Positions 41,387 to 51,837 are shown, counted from the stretch's first letter. The stretch: DNA of 64,000 nucleotides from Buchnera aphidicola (Meitanaphis elongallis) (GCA_039830015.1 CP140033.1:248001-312000), one strand, 5' to 3'. The notes: generated by a model from the sequence alone, not told the origin. Numbers and translations are program-made.

Positions 41387-41995
41387 GTGAAATTTAACAT
41401 TAAAATTCGTAATTTAGGGCTGCGTCATGTTGAAATGACATCAAATTCCATGCAACGTTTTACTATTACACGCAACAAGTTTACGTTAGATGAAATATGG
41501 TTAGTACAACACTATCCAATTTTTACCTTTGGAGTTAGTGAAAAAATATGTAATTGGTGTATTCCAAAAAGTATTCCAATTGTATTTAGTAATAGAGGAG
41601 GAAAAACTACATATCATGGTCCAGGGCAATTATTAATATATTTTTTATTAGATCTTGTACGTCGTGGAATGAATGTAGGGCAACTTATTGTATTAATGCA
41701 AAATGTTGTGTTGTATACTTTAAAGTGCTTATCTATTGATGCATATGTATTGAATACATTTCCTGGAATATATGTAAATAAAAAAAAGATATGCTCGTTT
41801 GGATTACGTATTAAAAAAGGTTGTTCGTTTTATGGTATGGCATTAAATGTTGATATGAATTTATCTCCGTTTAATTATATCAATCCTTGTGGAAATGATA
41901 TAAAAATGACTCAAGTAATAGATATTAAGCCTAATCTAAATTTTAAAATTGTACAATTAGTATTAATTAATAGTATTAAAAAATATTTTTTATAA
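41387..41995 (+). CDS. lipB: Octanoyl-[ACP]:protein N-octanoyltransferase LipB
   Basis: Moves octanoyl from ACP to lipoyl domains, the step before LipA, which is the next gene. The 202 residues compare with 213 in E. coli. The RGGKTTYHGPGQLL block, the lysine in VNKKKICSFGLRI and the nucleophilic cysteine in INPCGN are present. The start is GTG at 41387. lipA starts 147 nt later. Together they make lipoate for pyruvate and 2-oxoglutarate dehydrogenases from the ACP pool. Confidence 0.95.
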   Translation: MKFNIKIRNLGLRHVEMTSNSMQRFTITRNKFTLDEIWLVQHYPIFTFGVSEKICNWCIPKSIPIVFSNRGGKTTYHGPGQLLIYFLLDLVRRGMNVGQLIVLMQNVVLYTLKCLSIDAYVLNTFPGIYVNKKKICSFGLRIKKGCSFYGMALNVDMNLSPFNYINPCGNDIKMTQVIDIKPNLNFKIVQLVLINSIKKYFL

Positions 41996-42142
41996 TGTTT
42001 GTGTTCTTTTTAATGTTCATCTAAAATTTATTAATGATTAATTTGTAATATATTTCCAAAATTTATACTATAGAAATATTATAAATGTGTAAGAAACGAA
42101 AATATATATTTATAAATAAATATTGGTGGGAAAATAAAGTAG

Positions 42143-43096
42143 ATGTATAAAGAACAATTAAAGTATATATATAATGTGCATAGTAGTAGATTATGTAATA
42201 AAAAAATATCAGTAAAAATTTTACCAAATTTTAGTAATCGTATTTTAAAAAAACCACATTGGATGAAAATAAAATTTCCGTCCAATACGAATAAAATTAA
42301 CAATATGAAATATTCTCTGAGAAAGAGAAAACTAAATACTGTATGTGAGCAAGCATTATGTCCTAATTTATTTGAATGCTTTAATAGAGGAACTGCAACA
42401 TTTATGATTCTTGGTACAATTTGTACTAGAAGGTGTCCTTTTTGCGCAGTAGATCATGGAAAGCCATCTAATATTAATTTTGAGGAACCAAATCAATTAG
42501 CTCAAGCTGTAATTGATTTAAATATAAATTATATCGTTATTACTTCTGTAGTACGAGATGATTTAAAAGATAGAGGTGCAAAACATTTTTTGAATTGTAT
42601 TCAAGCTATTCGCAAGAAAAAAAATGTTATAATTGAAATTTTAGTTCCAGATTTTAGAGGTGCAGTTGAAAAATCTATTAAAACTATTAGTTTATCTCCA
42701 CCAGATATATTTAATCATAATTTAGAAAATGTACCAAGACTATATAAACTAGTTAGACCTGGAGCAAATTATAAACAGTCATTAAAATTATTAGAGTTAT
42801 TTAAGTTAGATAATTTAAATATTCCTACTAAATCTGGTTTAATGTTAGGATTAGGTGAAACTAGAAAAGAAGTTATACAGGTTATGCAAGATTTACTCAA
42901 TAGTGGAGTTAGTATATTAACTTTAGGTCAATATTTGCAACCCAGTGCTTCACATATTCCGGTACAAAGATACATTGATCCATCAGAATTTGTCCAATTT
43001 AAAAAAGAAGCATTATCGATGGGGTTTAAAAAAGCTTTTTGTGGACCGTTTGTTCGTTCTTCGTATCATGCAGAGTTTCAATATAAAAATTTTTAG
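42143..43096 (+). CDS. lipA: Lipoyl synthase (radical SAM)
   Basis: Inserts two sulfur atoms into protein-bound octanoate. The 317 residues compare with 321 in E. coli. The auxiliary iron-sulfur cluster cysteines are in [13 protein letters not shown] and the radical-SAM cluster in CTRRCPFC; the C-terminal RSSYHAE supplies the serine ligand. Its stop overlaps the pyrF stop on the other strand by a few bases. No defects are seen. Confidence 0.96.
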   Translation: MYKEQLKYIYNVHSSRLCNKKISVKILPNFSNRILKKPHWMKIKFPSNTNKINNMKYSLRKRKLNTVCEQALCPNLFECFNRGTATFMILGTICTRRCPFCAVDHGKPSNINFEEPNQLAQAVIDLNINYIVITSVVRDDLKDRGAKHFLNCIQAIRKKKNVIIEILVPDFRGAVEKSIKTISLSPPDIFNHNLENVPRLYKLVRPGANYKQSLKLLELFKLDNLNIPTKSGLMLGLGETRKEVIQVMQDLLNSGVSILTLGQYLQPSASHIPVQRYIDPSEFVQFKKEALSMGFKKAFCGPFVRSSYHAEFQYKNF

Positions 43097-43845
43097 ATTT
43101 GTTTTAAATGATGATATTTTAATGTATCATAGATATCTAGTTCTATTTGAATGTCGTTTAATGCAATTAATGGATTTGTTAAAGACGTGATAGCTCTTCC
43201 AATAACAATATAATCAATGTTATATTTTTTTGCTAAGTATGGGGTAGTTGTATTTTTTTGATCATGTAATAAATTTTTCTTACATCGTATTCCAGGGGTC
43301 AGTATTTTCAAATTGTTTCCTAATTCTTTTTTAATAGACAAAACTTCTTTTCCAGGGCAAATAATGCCATCTAATTTACATTTTTGTGCTAACCTCGATA
43401 GGGTTAGTATGTAATTTTTCATTGGCATGTTAATTCCTATGTCGTGAATATCTGATTCATCAAAACTAGTCAAAATTGTTACACCCATTAGTAGTGGTCT
43501 TTTTTTATAAAAAGGTTTTAATGCTAATTTAGCTGACTGTAACATTTTTGTACCTCCACAAATGTGTATGCTAATCATCCATATATCTAAATCAGCCATA
43601 GCTTGTATAGTTCCAAATATTGTATTGGGAATATCATATAATTTTAAATCTAAAAAAACGTTAAATCCTAATTTTTGGAGTGTTTTTATAAATGTTTTTC
43701 CAAACAAAGTAAACATTATTTTTCCTATTTTTAGTGCATAAATTTTAGGATCAAGATTATTTATTAGTTTTATAGCCTGATTTTTGTTAAAAAAATCTAA
43801 AGCAATAATAATACTGGGTCTTTTAACATTATGTTTTACAAACAT
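43093..43845 (-). CDS. pyrF: Orotidine 5'-phosphate decarboxylase
   Basis: Last step of UMP synthesis; PyrH then uses the product. The frame is open to 43926, but I choose the ATG at 43845, which has AGAGG 8 nt upstream and gives 250 residues (E. coli 245). The catalytic charge network is seen in [11 protein letters not shown], with [13 protein letters not shown] and the phosphate-gripping [10 protein letters not shown] near the C-terminus. The last ~25 residues are weakly conserved, ending in overlap with lipA. Confidence 0.95.
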   Translation of the reverse strand: MFVKHNVKRPSIIIALDFFNKNQAIKLINNLDPKIYALKIGKIMFTLFGKTFIKTLQKLGFNVFLDLKLYDIPNTIFGTIQAMADLDIWMISIHICGGTKMLQSAKLALKPFYKKRPLLMGVTILTSFDESDIHDIGINMPMKNYILTLSRLAQKCKLDGIICPGKEVLSIKKELGNNLKILTPGIRCKKNLLHDQKNTTTPYLAKKYNIDYIVIGRAITSLTNPLIALNDIQIELDIYDTLKYHHLKQI

Positions 43846-44258
43846 ATTTATAACCTCTAACTTTAAAATGTGTACGTTTTCATAAAAATATTTTACATGC
43901 TTATAGCATTTAACATTTGAATGCAAATCATTTACATATTTTAACTTTTTTTTATGAATTTGTGTATTATAATTAATTTTAAAAACATTTAATGATTTTA
44001 AAATAGAAATATGACATCATGAACAATACCGCGTTCTATATAAAAAATTAACATTTTATAACACATTGTGTTAACGAGTTAGTTTAAAACAATATTAACA
44101 GTTGTAAATCATATTTTACAAAATTTTATGATTATTAATATAATGATTAAAACACTATTAAATACATATTACATGTCACGATTAAAAAATTTAACAAGCT
44201 ATATTTTTACAAATGTAATTAAAAATAAAATTTTAACAAAACAACCATGGAGAAGTAT
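43846..44258. promoter_or_regulatory. Divergent pyrF/ribA intergenic region
   Basis: About 410 nt, almost all A+T, between divergent genes. A small operator-like palindrome AACACATTGTGTT lies at 44060-44072 inside TTATAACACATTGTGTTAACG. I see no riboswitch-like fold, in particular no recognisable FMN element before ribA, and no coding remnant. Confidence 0.3.
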
Positions 44259-44849
44259 ATGCAGCTTAAAAGGATAGCAGAATCAAAATTACCTACTTTG
44301 TTTGGTGAATTTTTGATGATTGTTTTTGAAGAAAAATATGGAGGAAAAAACCATATTGCTTTAGTTTATGGGGATGTTAATAATCATCATCCAGTTTTAT
44401 CTAGAATTCATTCTGAATGTTTATCTGGTGATGCATTTTTTAGCTTACGTTGTGATTGTGGTTTTCAATTGCAATCAGCATTAATGGAAATCGTGAAAGC
44501 CGGTAGTGGAATTCTGATATATCATCGTCAAGAAGGAAGAAATATTGGTCTTTCAAATAAAATTCGAGCTTATGCATTACAAGATATTGGTTTAGACACT
44601 GTAGAAGCTAATCATTATTTAGGTTTTTCCAAAGACGAAAGAGATTTTACTTTTTGTGCTGATATATTTAAACTATTAAATATAAAAAAAGTACGATTAT
44701 TAACTAATAATCCATTAAAAGTAAAGGCATTAAATGAGAACGGTATTAAAATTATAGAAAGAATATCATTAATTGTAGGTAAAAATATTAATAATCTGAA
44801 GTATTTACGTACTAAGGAAGAAAAAATGGGTCATATCTTATCAATTTAA
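44259..44849 (+). CDS. ribA: GTP cyclohydrolase II
   Basis: First step of riboflavin synthesis from GTP. The 196 residues from the ATG at 44259 equal E. coli RibA ([13 protein letters not shown] against MQLKRVAEAKLPT). An in-frame ATG at 44247 is part of the GGAG ribosome-binding site instead. The zinc cysteines are in [18 protein letters not shown], the catalytic segment in [11 protein letters not shown], and [12 protein letters not shown] follows. No RibB domain is fused. A 10-bp hairpin 211 nt downstream may end the transcript. Confidence 0.95.
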   Translation: MQLKRIAESKLPTLFGEFLMIVFEEKYGGKNHIALVYGDVNNHHPVLSRIHSECLSGDAFFSLRCDCGFQLQSALMEIVKAGSGILIYHRQEGRNIGLSNKIRAYALQDIGLDTVEANHYLGFSKDERDFTFCADIFKLLNIKKVRLLTNNPLKVKALNENGIKIIERISLIVGKNINNLKYLRTKEEKMGHILSI

Positions 44850-45060
44850 AATGAATAATATATCAATTTGAAGATTATACAACTAAAATATTATATTTTT
44901 TTGAAATATTTGTATTATTATAAAGTTTAGTGGCAATTGGAATGTTAAATATGTTCTAAAAGTAGTTTTTAAAATGATTACACAAATAATTTTTAAATTT
45001 TAAAACAAATTATTAATAAACTTAAAAAAGTATTACTAATAGTAAATAGTTATTTACTGT

Positions 45061-45104
45061 ATGTAGGCATCTTATATTTGTTTTGATTTATCAAATGCCT
45101 ACAT
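45061..45104. terminator. Hairpin downstream of ribA
   Basis: A perfect 10-bp inverted repeat ATGTAGGCAT (45061-45070) / ATGCCTACAT (45095-45104) with a 24-nt loop. It is 211 nt after the ribA stop and lacks a strong U tract, so its role as terminator is only plausible. Confidence 0.4.
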
Positions 45105-45467
45105 CATAATTTAAATAATCTTTAAGTAAAAATTTTATTTAACATTGTAGAAAATATATTTTTTGAAATACGATTATATTGATAATTGTTATAATAGTTC
45201 TAAAAATTATTTACTCTTAGAAATTTTAATGCACTATAATATCAATTTAATAAAATATGTATTTTATTTTAGATATAAAACGTTTATTTTGTATTTAAAT
45301 ATATTGAATTAATAACTTTTTAAGCATGTCTTAAATTTTATAAGTACATTTTTATCAAGCATAATTTGATAATGTTAAATATGATAGTTTTTTAATAAAT
45401 TTATGCTTTAATTTTTTAAAATAACATATGAAGTTGATTAAAATAAATTAATAAGAAACGCACAGTA

Positions 45468-45547
45468 TATAACGTTACATTACTATGTTTTTAATAAAGA
45501 GAAATAGTATTTCTATATTATTCTAAAAACGTTATAATTTTTTTAGC
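45468..45547 (+). other. Nested hairpin followed by T-run
   Basis: An outer perfect 9-bp repeat TATAACGTT (45468-45476) / AACGTTATA (45528-45536) encloses an inner 6-bp hairpin AGAAAT-AGT-ATTTCT (45500-45514). The outer arm runs straight into a T7 tract on the plus strand. The form suits an intrinsic terminator of a lost or unseen transcript, or a small structured RNA; there is no gene immediately upstream. Confidence 0.35.
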
Positions 45548-45825
45548 TTACATATTAGTTACTATTTTTATTGATACGTTTATATTTAGTAGGTTGAATA
45601 ATTTTTTATATTGTTTTTGGAGATTCATTACAATTTACAGATTTTAATAATGCTCTAAGATTGTTCATTTTTTTACAATTAATATTTTATATCTTTGTAT
45701 TTTCTTTTTTAATTTCTTGTTAATTACTATTTTAAGTTATTATATGTTATTTCTAGGATTTTTAAGAACTAATTACGTATTCGAAAATGAAGAGTGCAAA
45801 CTATATTTAAAACTTTTAATGTTTT

Positions 45826-46128
45826 ATGTATTATTATAATTTTAAGATGTGCTTTATTAGAAAGTTATATATAATGAACTTAAAAGATAGTTGTAATATT
45901 CATTTTAATGAAGATAGGTTTAGGTGTTATTTATTATTGTTTATAAATTTTTTTATACACTTGAATTTAATATTACACATTAAATATTTTACTGTTTATA
46001 TTTTAAATATATTATTGATATGTTACTTTAATAATTTTTTATCTTTTTATATTTTCATTCACATTTATATTTTTGCAAAAATGATAATAATTTATTGGTG
46101 GGTAATAAAAACATTGAATATGTTTTAG
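45826..46128 (+). CDS. Doubtful small hydrophobic reading frame
   Basis: 100 codons from the ATG at 45826, or 84 from the ATG at 45874. The second half is a run of Ile, Phe, Leu and Tyr that could form two or three membrane segments, but such runs arise by chance in DNA this AT-rich. The stretch NLKDSCNIHFNEDRFRCY has more varied composition. No ribosome-binding site is evident at 45826. I do not recognise it; it is listed because the region has nothing else. Confidence 0.15.
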   Translation: MYYYNFKMCFIRKLYIMNLKDSCNIHFNEDRFRCYLLLFINFFIHLNLILHIKYFTVYILNILLICYFNNFLSFYIFIHIYIFAKMIIIYWWVIKTLNMF

Positions 46129-46215
46129 AAAATTTATACATTTATATTATTTGAAGTTCAATAAAGCATGTAAGTTTTATTTTTAAAATTATAATTATAT
46201 AATGTGTGTATAATT

Positions 46216-47676
46216 TTATAATAAAGGACTTAACAAATAAAAGATCTTTTCTATTATTTGTTTCCAATAAGATCTGACAGCCCATAATTTTGGATCTATT
46301 AGTTTAGAATTTGAAATATATTCGTTATGTAGCATAAATAAATCTTTTCCAAAAGTACTATCATCTACTACTAATGTGATTTCGAGATTAAGCCATAAAC
46401 TTCTCATATCTAAATTTACAGTACCAATTAAACTTAATTGCATATCTATTAAGATGCTTTTACTATGCAACAATCCTTTTTCAAACTGATAAATTTTTAC
46501 TCCAGATTCTAAAAGTTCACTAAAAAAGGCTCGGCTTGCCCATTTAACTAATATAGAATCATTGCTTTTAGGAATTATTAAACTTACTTCTACACCTCTG
46601 TGAGCTGCTGCACATATTGCGTGCAATAAATCATCACTCGGTACTAAATAAGGGGTAGTAATTATTATTTTTTTACGTGCTGAATAAATAGAAGTTAGTA
46701 ATACTTGATGAATAATGTTTTCAGTAAATCCTGGTCCAGAAGCAATGATTTGTATAGCAGAAGTATTATGTTTAGCTAAAGTAACAACTTTGCATGCGGG
46801 TTGTTTGGGGAAAATTTTTATTCCTGTTTCTATTTCCCAATCGCAAGAATACACTATACCCATAGTGGTAGCAACTGGTCCTTCAATACGAATCATAATA
46901 TCGATCCATCTACCGATGTTATATGATTGTTTGAATAGTTGTGGATCTACTAAATTCATACTTCCTGCATATGTAATATAATTATCGATGAGAACAAATT
47001 TTCTATGTTGTCTTAAATCGATTCTTCTGTAAAATAGTTGATGCAAATTTATTTTTAGTGCTTCAACTACTTGTATTCCAGAATTACGCATAATGGTGAC
47101 CCACTTACTACGAAAGAACTCTAAACTGCCTGCAGAATCTAACATAATTCTACATTTTATTCCTCTTTTAGCTGATTTTATTAATGCTATTGCTACATCA
47201 TCTGCTAATCCACCAGGTTTCCAAATGTAAAAAACCATTTCAATATTTGTTCTAGCTAAATAAATATCTCGTATTAAAGTTTTAATAATTTCTTTTGTAT
47301 TTTTTAATAATGTCAACCGATCATATTTGATACCTGATATACCTTGTCTATGTTTACATAATTGAAATACTGAAGTTGCTACTTCACTATTGTTGTTTTG
47401 AAAGATAAAGTTGCGATATTTTAAATTTTTTAACCATTTATTTTTTTTTGACCACATAGTACTAGCTAATTTTAATCTTCTTTGTCCAAAACCACATTCT
47501 TCGAAAAATAGCCAAGTAATAATACCAATCTTAGGAAATATATAGATAATTAACAACCATGCCATAGCTGACGATATAACACGGCGCTTAGAAAGTATGC
47601 GAATAGTTATGCTAATAATTAATATCCAATAACCGAAAATAGTTGATTCAGTAACCATAGAAGTAAAGTCAGTCAT
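46216..47676 (-). CDS. cls: Cardiolipin synthase A
   Basis: Condenses two phosphatidylglycerols to cardiolipin. The 486 residues equal E. coli ClsA. Two N-terminal membrane helices (about 12-28 and 38-58) precede two phospholipase-D domains with HKD motifs: [20 protein letters not shown] and [20 protein letters not shown]. It lies downstream of yciC-yciB-yciA on the same strand, 245 nt after yciA, close to the E. coli order with tonB, yciI and kch deleted. No remnant of those genes is readable in the gap. Confidence 0.96.
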   Translation of the reverse strand: MTDFTSMVTESTIFGYWILIISITIRILSKRRVISSAMAWLLIIYIFPKIGIITWLFFEECGFGQRRLKLASTMWSKKNKWLKNLKYRNFIFQNNNSEVATSVFQLCKHRQGISGIKYDRLTLLKNTKEIIKTLIRDIYLARTNIEMVFYIWKPGGLADDVAIALIKSAKRGIKCRIMLDSAGSLEFFRSKWVTIMRNSGIQVVEALKINLHQLFYRRIDLRQHRKFVLIDNYITYAGSMNLVDPQLFKQSYNIGRWIDIMIRIEGPVATTMGIVYSCDWEIETGIKIFPKQPACKVVTLAKHNTSAIQIIASGPGFTENIIHQVLLTSIYSARKKIIITTPYLVPSDDLLHAICAAAHRGVEVSLIIPKSNDSILVKWASRAFFSELLESGVKIYQFEKGLLHSKSILIDMQLSLIGTVNLDMRSLWLNLEITLVVDDSTFGKDLFMLHNEYISNSKLIDPKLWAVRSYWKQIIEKIFYLLSPLL

Positions 47677-47921
47677 ATAAATAATGATCCAGTTAACATT
47701 TTAAAATTGTATCTTAAGTAAAAGTTGAAAATAACTTTTATTGGTCGTAATAATTGTTATTATTAATTACAAATAAAATTTTAAATTTTTAATATTATTT
47801 AAAATATGTTTTTTAAAGTTCTTCATATTTGAAATGATGTTTTGAACGTTAAGACATATTTAATAATGTATAATTATATAACTTTACTGTAGTTCTTTTG
47901 ATAGATAATATTAATCATATA

Positions 47922-48329
47922 TTAAATAATACTTATTGGTAGCACATTTCTTGGTTTTCCTGATTGATCTACAGCAACATAAACAAAAATTGCTTCTGTA
48001 GTACAATAGCGTAAACCTAATGGTTCAGAAGCTACTTTTTTTATCCATACTTCAATTTTTATTGTAATAGAACTATTGCCTATTTTAATACAACGTGCAT
48101 AACAACTTACAACGTCTCCGACAGTAACTGATTTTAAGAACGTCATACCATTAACACTAACTGTTACTACTCTACCTCTTGCAATTTCTTTGGCTAAAAT
48201 AGCCCCACCTATATCCATTTGAGACATAATCCATCCTCCGAAAACATCTCCATTAGCATTAGTATCTGCTGGCATTGCTAAAGTGCGTAAAACTATTTTT
48301 CCTTTTGGTAATTGGTTCTTCTTGTTCAT
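47922..48329 (-). CDS. yciA: Acyl-CoA thioesterase YciA
   Basis: Hot-dog-fold thioesterase acting on a broad range of acyl-CoAs. The 135 residues match E. coli YciA (132): the LPKGKIVLRTLAMPADTNANGDVFGGWIMSQMD opening contains the catalytic Asn/Asp segment, followed by GGAILAKEIARGRVVTVSV. It starts 23 nt after the yciB stop, so it is cotranscribed with yciC and yciB as in E. coli. Its retention fits a role in recycling CoA or in envelope lipid balance (inference). Confidence 0.95.
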   Translation of the reverse strand: MNKKNQLPKGKIVLRTLAMPADTNANGDVFGGWIMSQMDIGGAILAKEIARGRVVTVSVNGMTFLKSVTVGDVVSCYARCIKIGNSSITIKIEVWIKKVASEPLGLRYCTTEAIFVYVAVDQSGKPRNVLPISII

Positions 48330-48352
48330 AAATAATTTTTCTCTAAATAAGG

Positions 48353-48886
48353 TTATTTATTTTTAGACAATAAGAAATATATATAAATTATGTTTGTAAG
48401 TGCGAAACATAGTGTTAAAATAGTTAATCCAAAAACTTTAAAATACATCCACATATTTTCAGATGCATATAACATAATATATAAGTTCATGATTGCACAT
48501 ATTAGAAAAAAAATTGACCAAACAATGTCGAGTTGTTTCCAAATACAATCAGTTAACTTTATCTTTTCTTCTAATAATTGTCGAATTAATGGTTTTTTTA
48601 CTAAAAGATAATTAATTATAAATGAGATAGAGAAACATAAATATATTATTGTTACTTTCCATTTAATGTAAATGCTATTGTGAAAAAATAATGTTAATGA
48701 CCCAAAAAATACAACAGAAATACAGTTAATATAATCTATTTTTTCAATTTTTTTAAATAAAAGCTTAATTAATACACATATTAAAATTGTTGATATCATT
48801 AGTAAAATTGATGCGATAAACATATCATATAATTTATATACAATAAAAAAAGTAAAAATTGGAACGAAATTAAGGAAAAATTTCAT
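48353..48886 (-). CDS. yciB: Intracellular septation protein YciB (IspZ/YciB family)
   Basis: An inner-membrane protein with about five hydrophobic segments in 177 residues (E. coli 179). The opening MKFFLNFVPIFTFFIVYKLYDMFIAS and the region around KKPLIRQLLEEKIKLTDCIWKQLDIVWSIFF are diagnostic of the family. In E. coli it interacts with cell-division and elongation proteins. It sits between yciC (21-nt gap) and yciA. Complete, with no frameshift. Confidence 0.93.
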   Translation of the reverse strand: MKFFLNFVPIFTFFIVYKLYDMFIASILLMISTILICVLIKLLFKKIEKIDYINCISVVFFGSLTLFFHNSIYIKWKVTIIYLCFSISFIINYLLVKKPLIRQLLEEKIKLTDCIWKQLDIVWSIFFLICAIMNLYIMLYASENMWMYFKVFGLTILTLCFALTNIIYIYFLLSKNK

Positions 48887-48907
48887 AAGTTATACCTAAA
48901 ATTATAT

Positions 48908-49663
48908 TTAATTAGAATTTTGTAATAAAGATGACAACATATAAAATCGAAATAAATATATAATTAATACAGAAGAAATTAAATTTATTGTTATATTCAA
49001 TAATAAGAACACTATGAATATAGGAATTATTTTTATATGTAAAAACAATATTAAGACAATTAGTTTTGAAAATAACCAAAATATAATAGCAGGAAAAATA
49101 ATTTGCAAATTTTGTAAAGTGATTTTTACACTAGATACCATAGATTGTATTATATTTTTATTATTTATTATCAATATGATTGGAGATAAAGAAAAAAATG
49201 AAAAAAATAATATTCCTGGAGCTATTAATAACATGAATCCTAATTGAACAATGATTGTGTTAACGAGTATTAATAAGAATAAGTTTACGAATAATAGTAG
49301 ATTAATATTTTTTAATTCTAAATAAAAATTATGTTTACTAAAAGAATTTGATTTTATAAAAATCGTTAAAATTCCTATTAAAAAAGTATTACTAATTAAT
49401 GATGAAAACAATTTTTCTGTTGTAAAAAATAATAATTGTTTTTTTTGATTTAGCGTTAATGTTTGTAAAAGATCAAAAAATGAATAGTTTGGACTAATTG
49501 TTGATTTATAAATGATCATTAAAATACTGGAATTTGAAAGAAAAATATTGTCTAAAAAAACGGTTATGCTAGAAGCAATAAGTACAATAATAAGTGTTGT
49601 TAACCATTTTTTTTTTAAAAAATTAATAGTATCATGGTATAACAAGTTTGTTGTAATATTCAT
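48908..49663 (-). CDS. yciC: YciC-family inner-membrane protein (UPF0259)
   Basis: The 251 residues compare with 247 in E. coli. About six membrane segments are visible (near 20-40, 85-105, 115-145, 155-175, 190-220 and 225-245). The function is unknown; in E. coli it is linked to yciB. A strong AAGGAG ribosome-binding site lies 6 nt before the ATG at 49663, directly after the right-hand base of the long hairpin at 49680-49780, which therefore forms just ahead of translation initiation. Confidence 0.9.
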   Translation of the reverse strand: MNITTNLLYHDTINFLKKKWLTTLIIVLIASSITVFLDNIFLSNSSILMIIYKSTISPNYSFFDLLQTLTLNQKKQLLFFTTEKLFSSLISNTFLIGILTIFIKSNSFSKHNFYLELKNINLLLFVNLFLLILVNTIIVQLGFMLLIAPGILFFSFFSLSPIILIINNKNIIQSMVSSVKITLQNLQIIFPAIIFWLFSKLIVLILFLHIKIIPIFIVFLLLNITINLISSVLIIYLFRFYMLSSLLQNSN

Positions 49664-49679
49664 GAATTCTCCTTAGTGC

Positions 49680-49780
49680 ACAACATCTTAGTACTAAATA
49701 TAATAATTTTCAATAATACTTTAAAGTTGTTATAAAAGTATAATTATATAGAATTGTTATATTTAATACTAAGATGTTGT
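49680..49780 (-). repeat. 101-nt near-perfect stem-loop between trpA and yciC
   Basis: Arms 49680-49710 and 49750-49780 pair over 31 bp with one mismatch and two G-U pairs; the outer 24 bp (starting ACAACATCTTAG) have a single mismatch. The 39-nt loop contains a further 7-bp hairpin ATACTTT (49716-49722) / AAAGTAT (49735-49741). On the minus strand it begins 24 nt after the trpA stop and ends 16 nt before the yciC start, with no U tract after it. It is thus less like a plain terminator and more like a processing, stability or translation-control element. No second copy was noticed in the window. Confidence 0.85.
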
Positions 49781-49803
49781 TATTTATATACTATAAATTA
49801 ATA

Positions 49804-50616
49804 TCACTTAACAATTTGCGTCGACTGATGTAAAGATTTAGATAAATTTTTTATTTTTTCCATTAATTTTTTTTTATCAAACCAATAATGTTCGATTAAT
49901 TGAATAATAACTGAACCACAAATAACACCAGATACTCCTGACAATATAATTTTTTTTATTTGTTTTGGATGAGAAATTCCAAAACCTTGTATAATCGGTA
50001 TGTTGGTTAACCGTTTTAATTGATTAATTAAATTTAATGGTGGTATTATTATATCTTGATCTGTTCCGGTTACCCCAGATCTAGATAGTAAATAAATATA
50101 TCCTGTACTATACATAGAAATTTTTTCAATTAAATCTTGTTGAGCGTCAGGAGGACATATGAATACTTGCGATATATTGTTAATTTCGGCACATTGTCTA
50201 AATTTGTATGATTCTTCTATAGGAAGGTCTGCTATTAATATTGAATCAATATTAATATTAGAACATTTTAAATAAAAATTATTAATTCCAAATTGAAATA
50301 TTAAATTTGCGTAAGACAATATTCCTATTGGAATAGTTTTATATTTTTTTCTTATTTTATGTAACATTGTTAAACATTTAACAACGTTTATACCGGAACT
50401 AAAAGCCCTTAAGTTAGCTTTTTGTATAATTTTTCCATCTGCTAGAGGATCTGAAAATGGAATACCTAATTCTAGCCCATCTGCTCCATTTTCAATTAAA
50501 ACATCAACGATTTTTAATGATATATCAATAGAAGGATCACCAAGAATAACAAAAGGAATAAAGCAACCTTTTTTGAATGGAACTAATTTTTTATATAGCG
50601 TTTGATAACGATTCAT
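49804..50616 (-). CDS. trpA: Tryptophan synthase alpha chain
   Basis: Cleaves indole-3-glycerol phosphate to indole. The 270 residues compare with 268 in E. coli. Catalytic Glu49 and Asp60 lie in ELGIPFSDPLADG at the same positions as in E. coli; the phosphate-binding loops GVTGTD and the GFGIS and GVICGSVI segments are present. It is the last gene of trpD-trpCF-trpB-trpA, 12 nt after trpB. The long hairpin follows. Confidence 0.96.
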   Translation of the reverse strand: MNRYQTLYKKLVPFKKGCFIPFVILGDPSIDISLKIVDVLIENGADGLELGIPFSDPLADGKIIQKANLRAFSSGINVVKCLTMLHKIRKKYKTIPIGILSYANLIFQFGINNFYLKCSNINIDSILIADLPIEESYKFRQCAEINNISQVFICPPDAQQDLIEKISMYSTGYIYLLSRSGVTGTDQDIIIPPLNLINQLKRLTNIPIIQGFGISHPKQIKKIILSGVSGVICGSVIIQLIEHYWFDKKKLMEKIKNLSKSLHQSTQIVK

Positions 50617-50628
50617 ATAAATATCACT

Positions 50629-51807
50629 CTAAATTTTTAAAAAATTTTTAACAGTTTCAATATCTTTATCACCTCTTCCTGAAATATTTACAATTAATGT
50701 TTGATGTTTTTCAGGATTATTATTCATTAATTTGAGTGCATAAGCTAGTGCATGAGAACATTCTAAAGCTGGAATAATGCCTTCTAATTTGCTTAAATTT
50801 TGAAATGCACATATTGCTTCGTTATCAGTAATAGATACGTACGTAGCACGCTTGATACTATTTAGCCAAGCATGTTCGGGACCAACTGCTGGAAAGTCTA
50901 ATCCGGCAGAGATCGACCATGACTCTTTAATCTGACCTTCTTCTGTTTGCATGACTTTTGTTTTCATTCCAAAAAAAATACCTATGTCTCCATGTGTTAG
51001 GGGTGCTCCATGTTTTTCAGTATGAACTCCCATTCCTCCGGGTTCTACCCCAATGAGATCTACAGACATATCTGACATGAATGAAGAGAATATTCCGATA
51101 GCATTTGATCCTCCCCCGACGCATGCAATTATTGCGTCAGGTAAACAGTTTTCTTGTTGAAGAATTTGACTTTTTGTTTCTTTTCCAATAATGCTTTGAA
51201 ATTCTTTGACCATAGTAGGATATGGATGCGGGCCAGCAGCAGTACCAATCATGTAATGTGCGTTAGCATAATTTTTAGACCAATCACGTAATGCTTCATT
51301 ACATGCATCTTTTAATGTTCCGTTTCCAGTTTCTACTGGTATTATTTTTGCACCCATTAGCTGCATGCGAAAAACATTTTGTTTTTGTCTTTTAATATCT
51401 TTAATTCCCATGTAAATACGACACTTAAGATTCAACAAAGCACAAGATAAAGCTGCTGCTACTCCGTGTTGACCTGCCCCTGTTTCTGCAATAATTTCAT
51501 TTTTTTTCATTTTTTTTGCTAACAAGGCTTGTCCTAATACCTGATTAGTTTTATGTGCACCCCCATGAAGTAAATCTTCACGTTTGAGGTAAATCCGTGT
51601 ATTTGTACCTTTTGTTAAATTTCGACATAACGTCAATGGAGTGGGTCTACCTGCATAATTATTTAAAAGATCAGATAGCTCTATATTAAATTTAGGGTTT
51701 TTTAAAGAAGAAACAAGTTCTTCTTCTAATTGATATAATGCAGGCATTAAAATTTGCGGAACATACATACCGCCAAAATTTCCAAAATATGAATTTAATA
51801 AAGTCAT
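50629..51807 (-). CDS. trpB: Tryptophan synthase beta chain
   Basis: Pyridoxal-phosphate enzyme joining indole and serine to tryptophan. The 392 residues compare with 397 in E. coli. The PLP lysine is Lys86 in HGGAHKTNQ; the glutamate of AETGAGQHG and the phosphate-binding [10 protein letters not shown] loop are present. An AGGAA site precedes the ATG at 51807, 30 nt after trpCF. It forms the alpha2-beta2 complex with TrpA. Tryptophan is one of the amino acids Buchnera makes for the aphid. Confidence 0.97.
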   Translation of the reverse strand: MTLLNSYFGNFGGMYVPQILMPALYQLEEELVSSLKNPKFNIELSDLLNNYAGRPTPLTLCRNLTKGTNTRIYLKREDLLHGGAHKTNQVLGQALLAKKMKKNEIIAETGAGQHGVAAALSCALLNLKCRIYMGIKDIKRQKQNVFRMQLMGAKIIPVETGNGTLKDACNEALRDWSKNYANAHYMIGTAAGPHPYPTMVKEFQSIIGKETKSQILQQENCLPDAIIACVGGGSNAIGIFSSFMSDMSVDLIGVEPGGMGVHTEKHGAPLTHGDIGIFFGMKTKVMQTEEGQIKESWSISAGLDFPAVGPEHAWLNSIKRATYVSITDNEAICAFQNLSKLEGIIPALECSHALAYALKLMNNNPEKHQTLIVNISGRGDKDIETVKNFLKI

Positions 51808-51837
51808 TTAAAAAATAAGTTCCTAATTTATATGCAT

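Larger units (their letters stand above)
44850..46215. other. 1.37-kb region with no recognisable gene
   Basis: The largest unexplained stretch after the sohB region. It holds two structured elements (45061-45104 and 45468-45547) and one short hydrophobic reading frame (45826-46128). I could not match any translated segment on either strand to a named family with confidence. A plus-strand fragment near 45570-45722, with an internal stop, encodes hydrophobic residues around FGDSLQFTDFNNALRLF and may be a worn membrane-protein gene. This is probably old gene-loss debris. Confidence 0.4.

Noticed and set aside
42079..42303. Minus-strand 74-codon hydrophobic frame over the lipA start
   Set aside because: It is antisense to a well-conserved gene and is low-complexity Phe/Ile/Leu.
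45600..45722. Possible potassium-channel (Kch) fragment around FGDSLQF and NALRLF
   Set aside because: The resemblance to the channel filter region is too short and partial, the strand and side of cls do not fit the E. coli order, and an internal stop is present.
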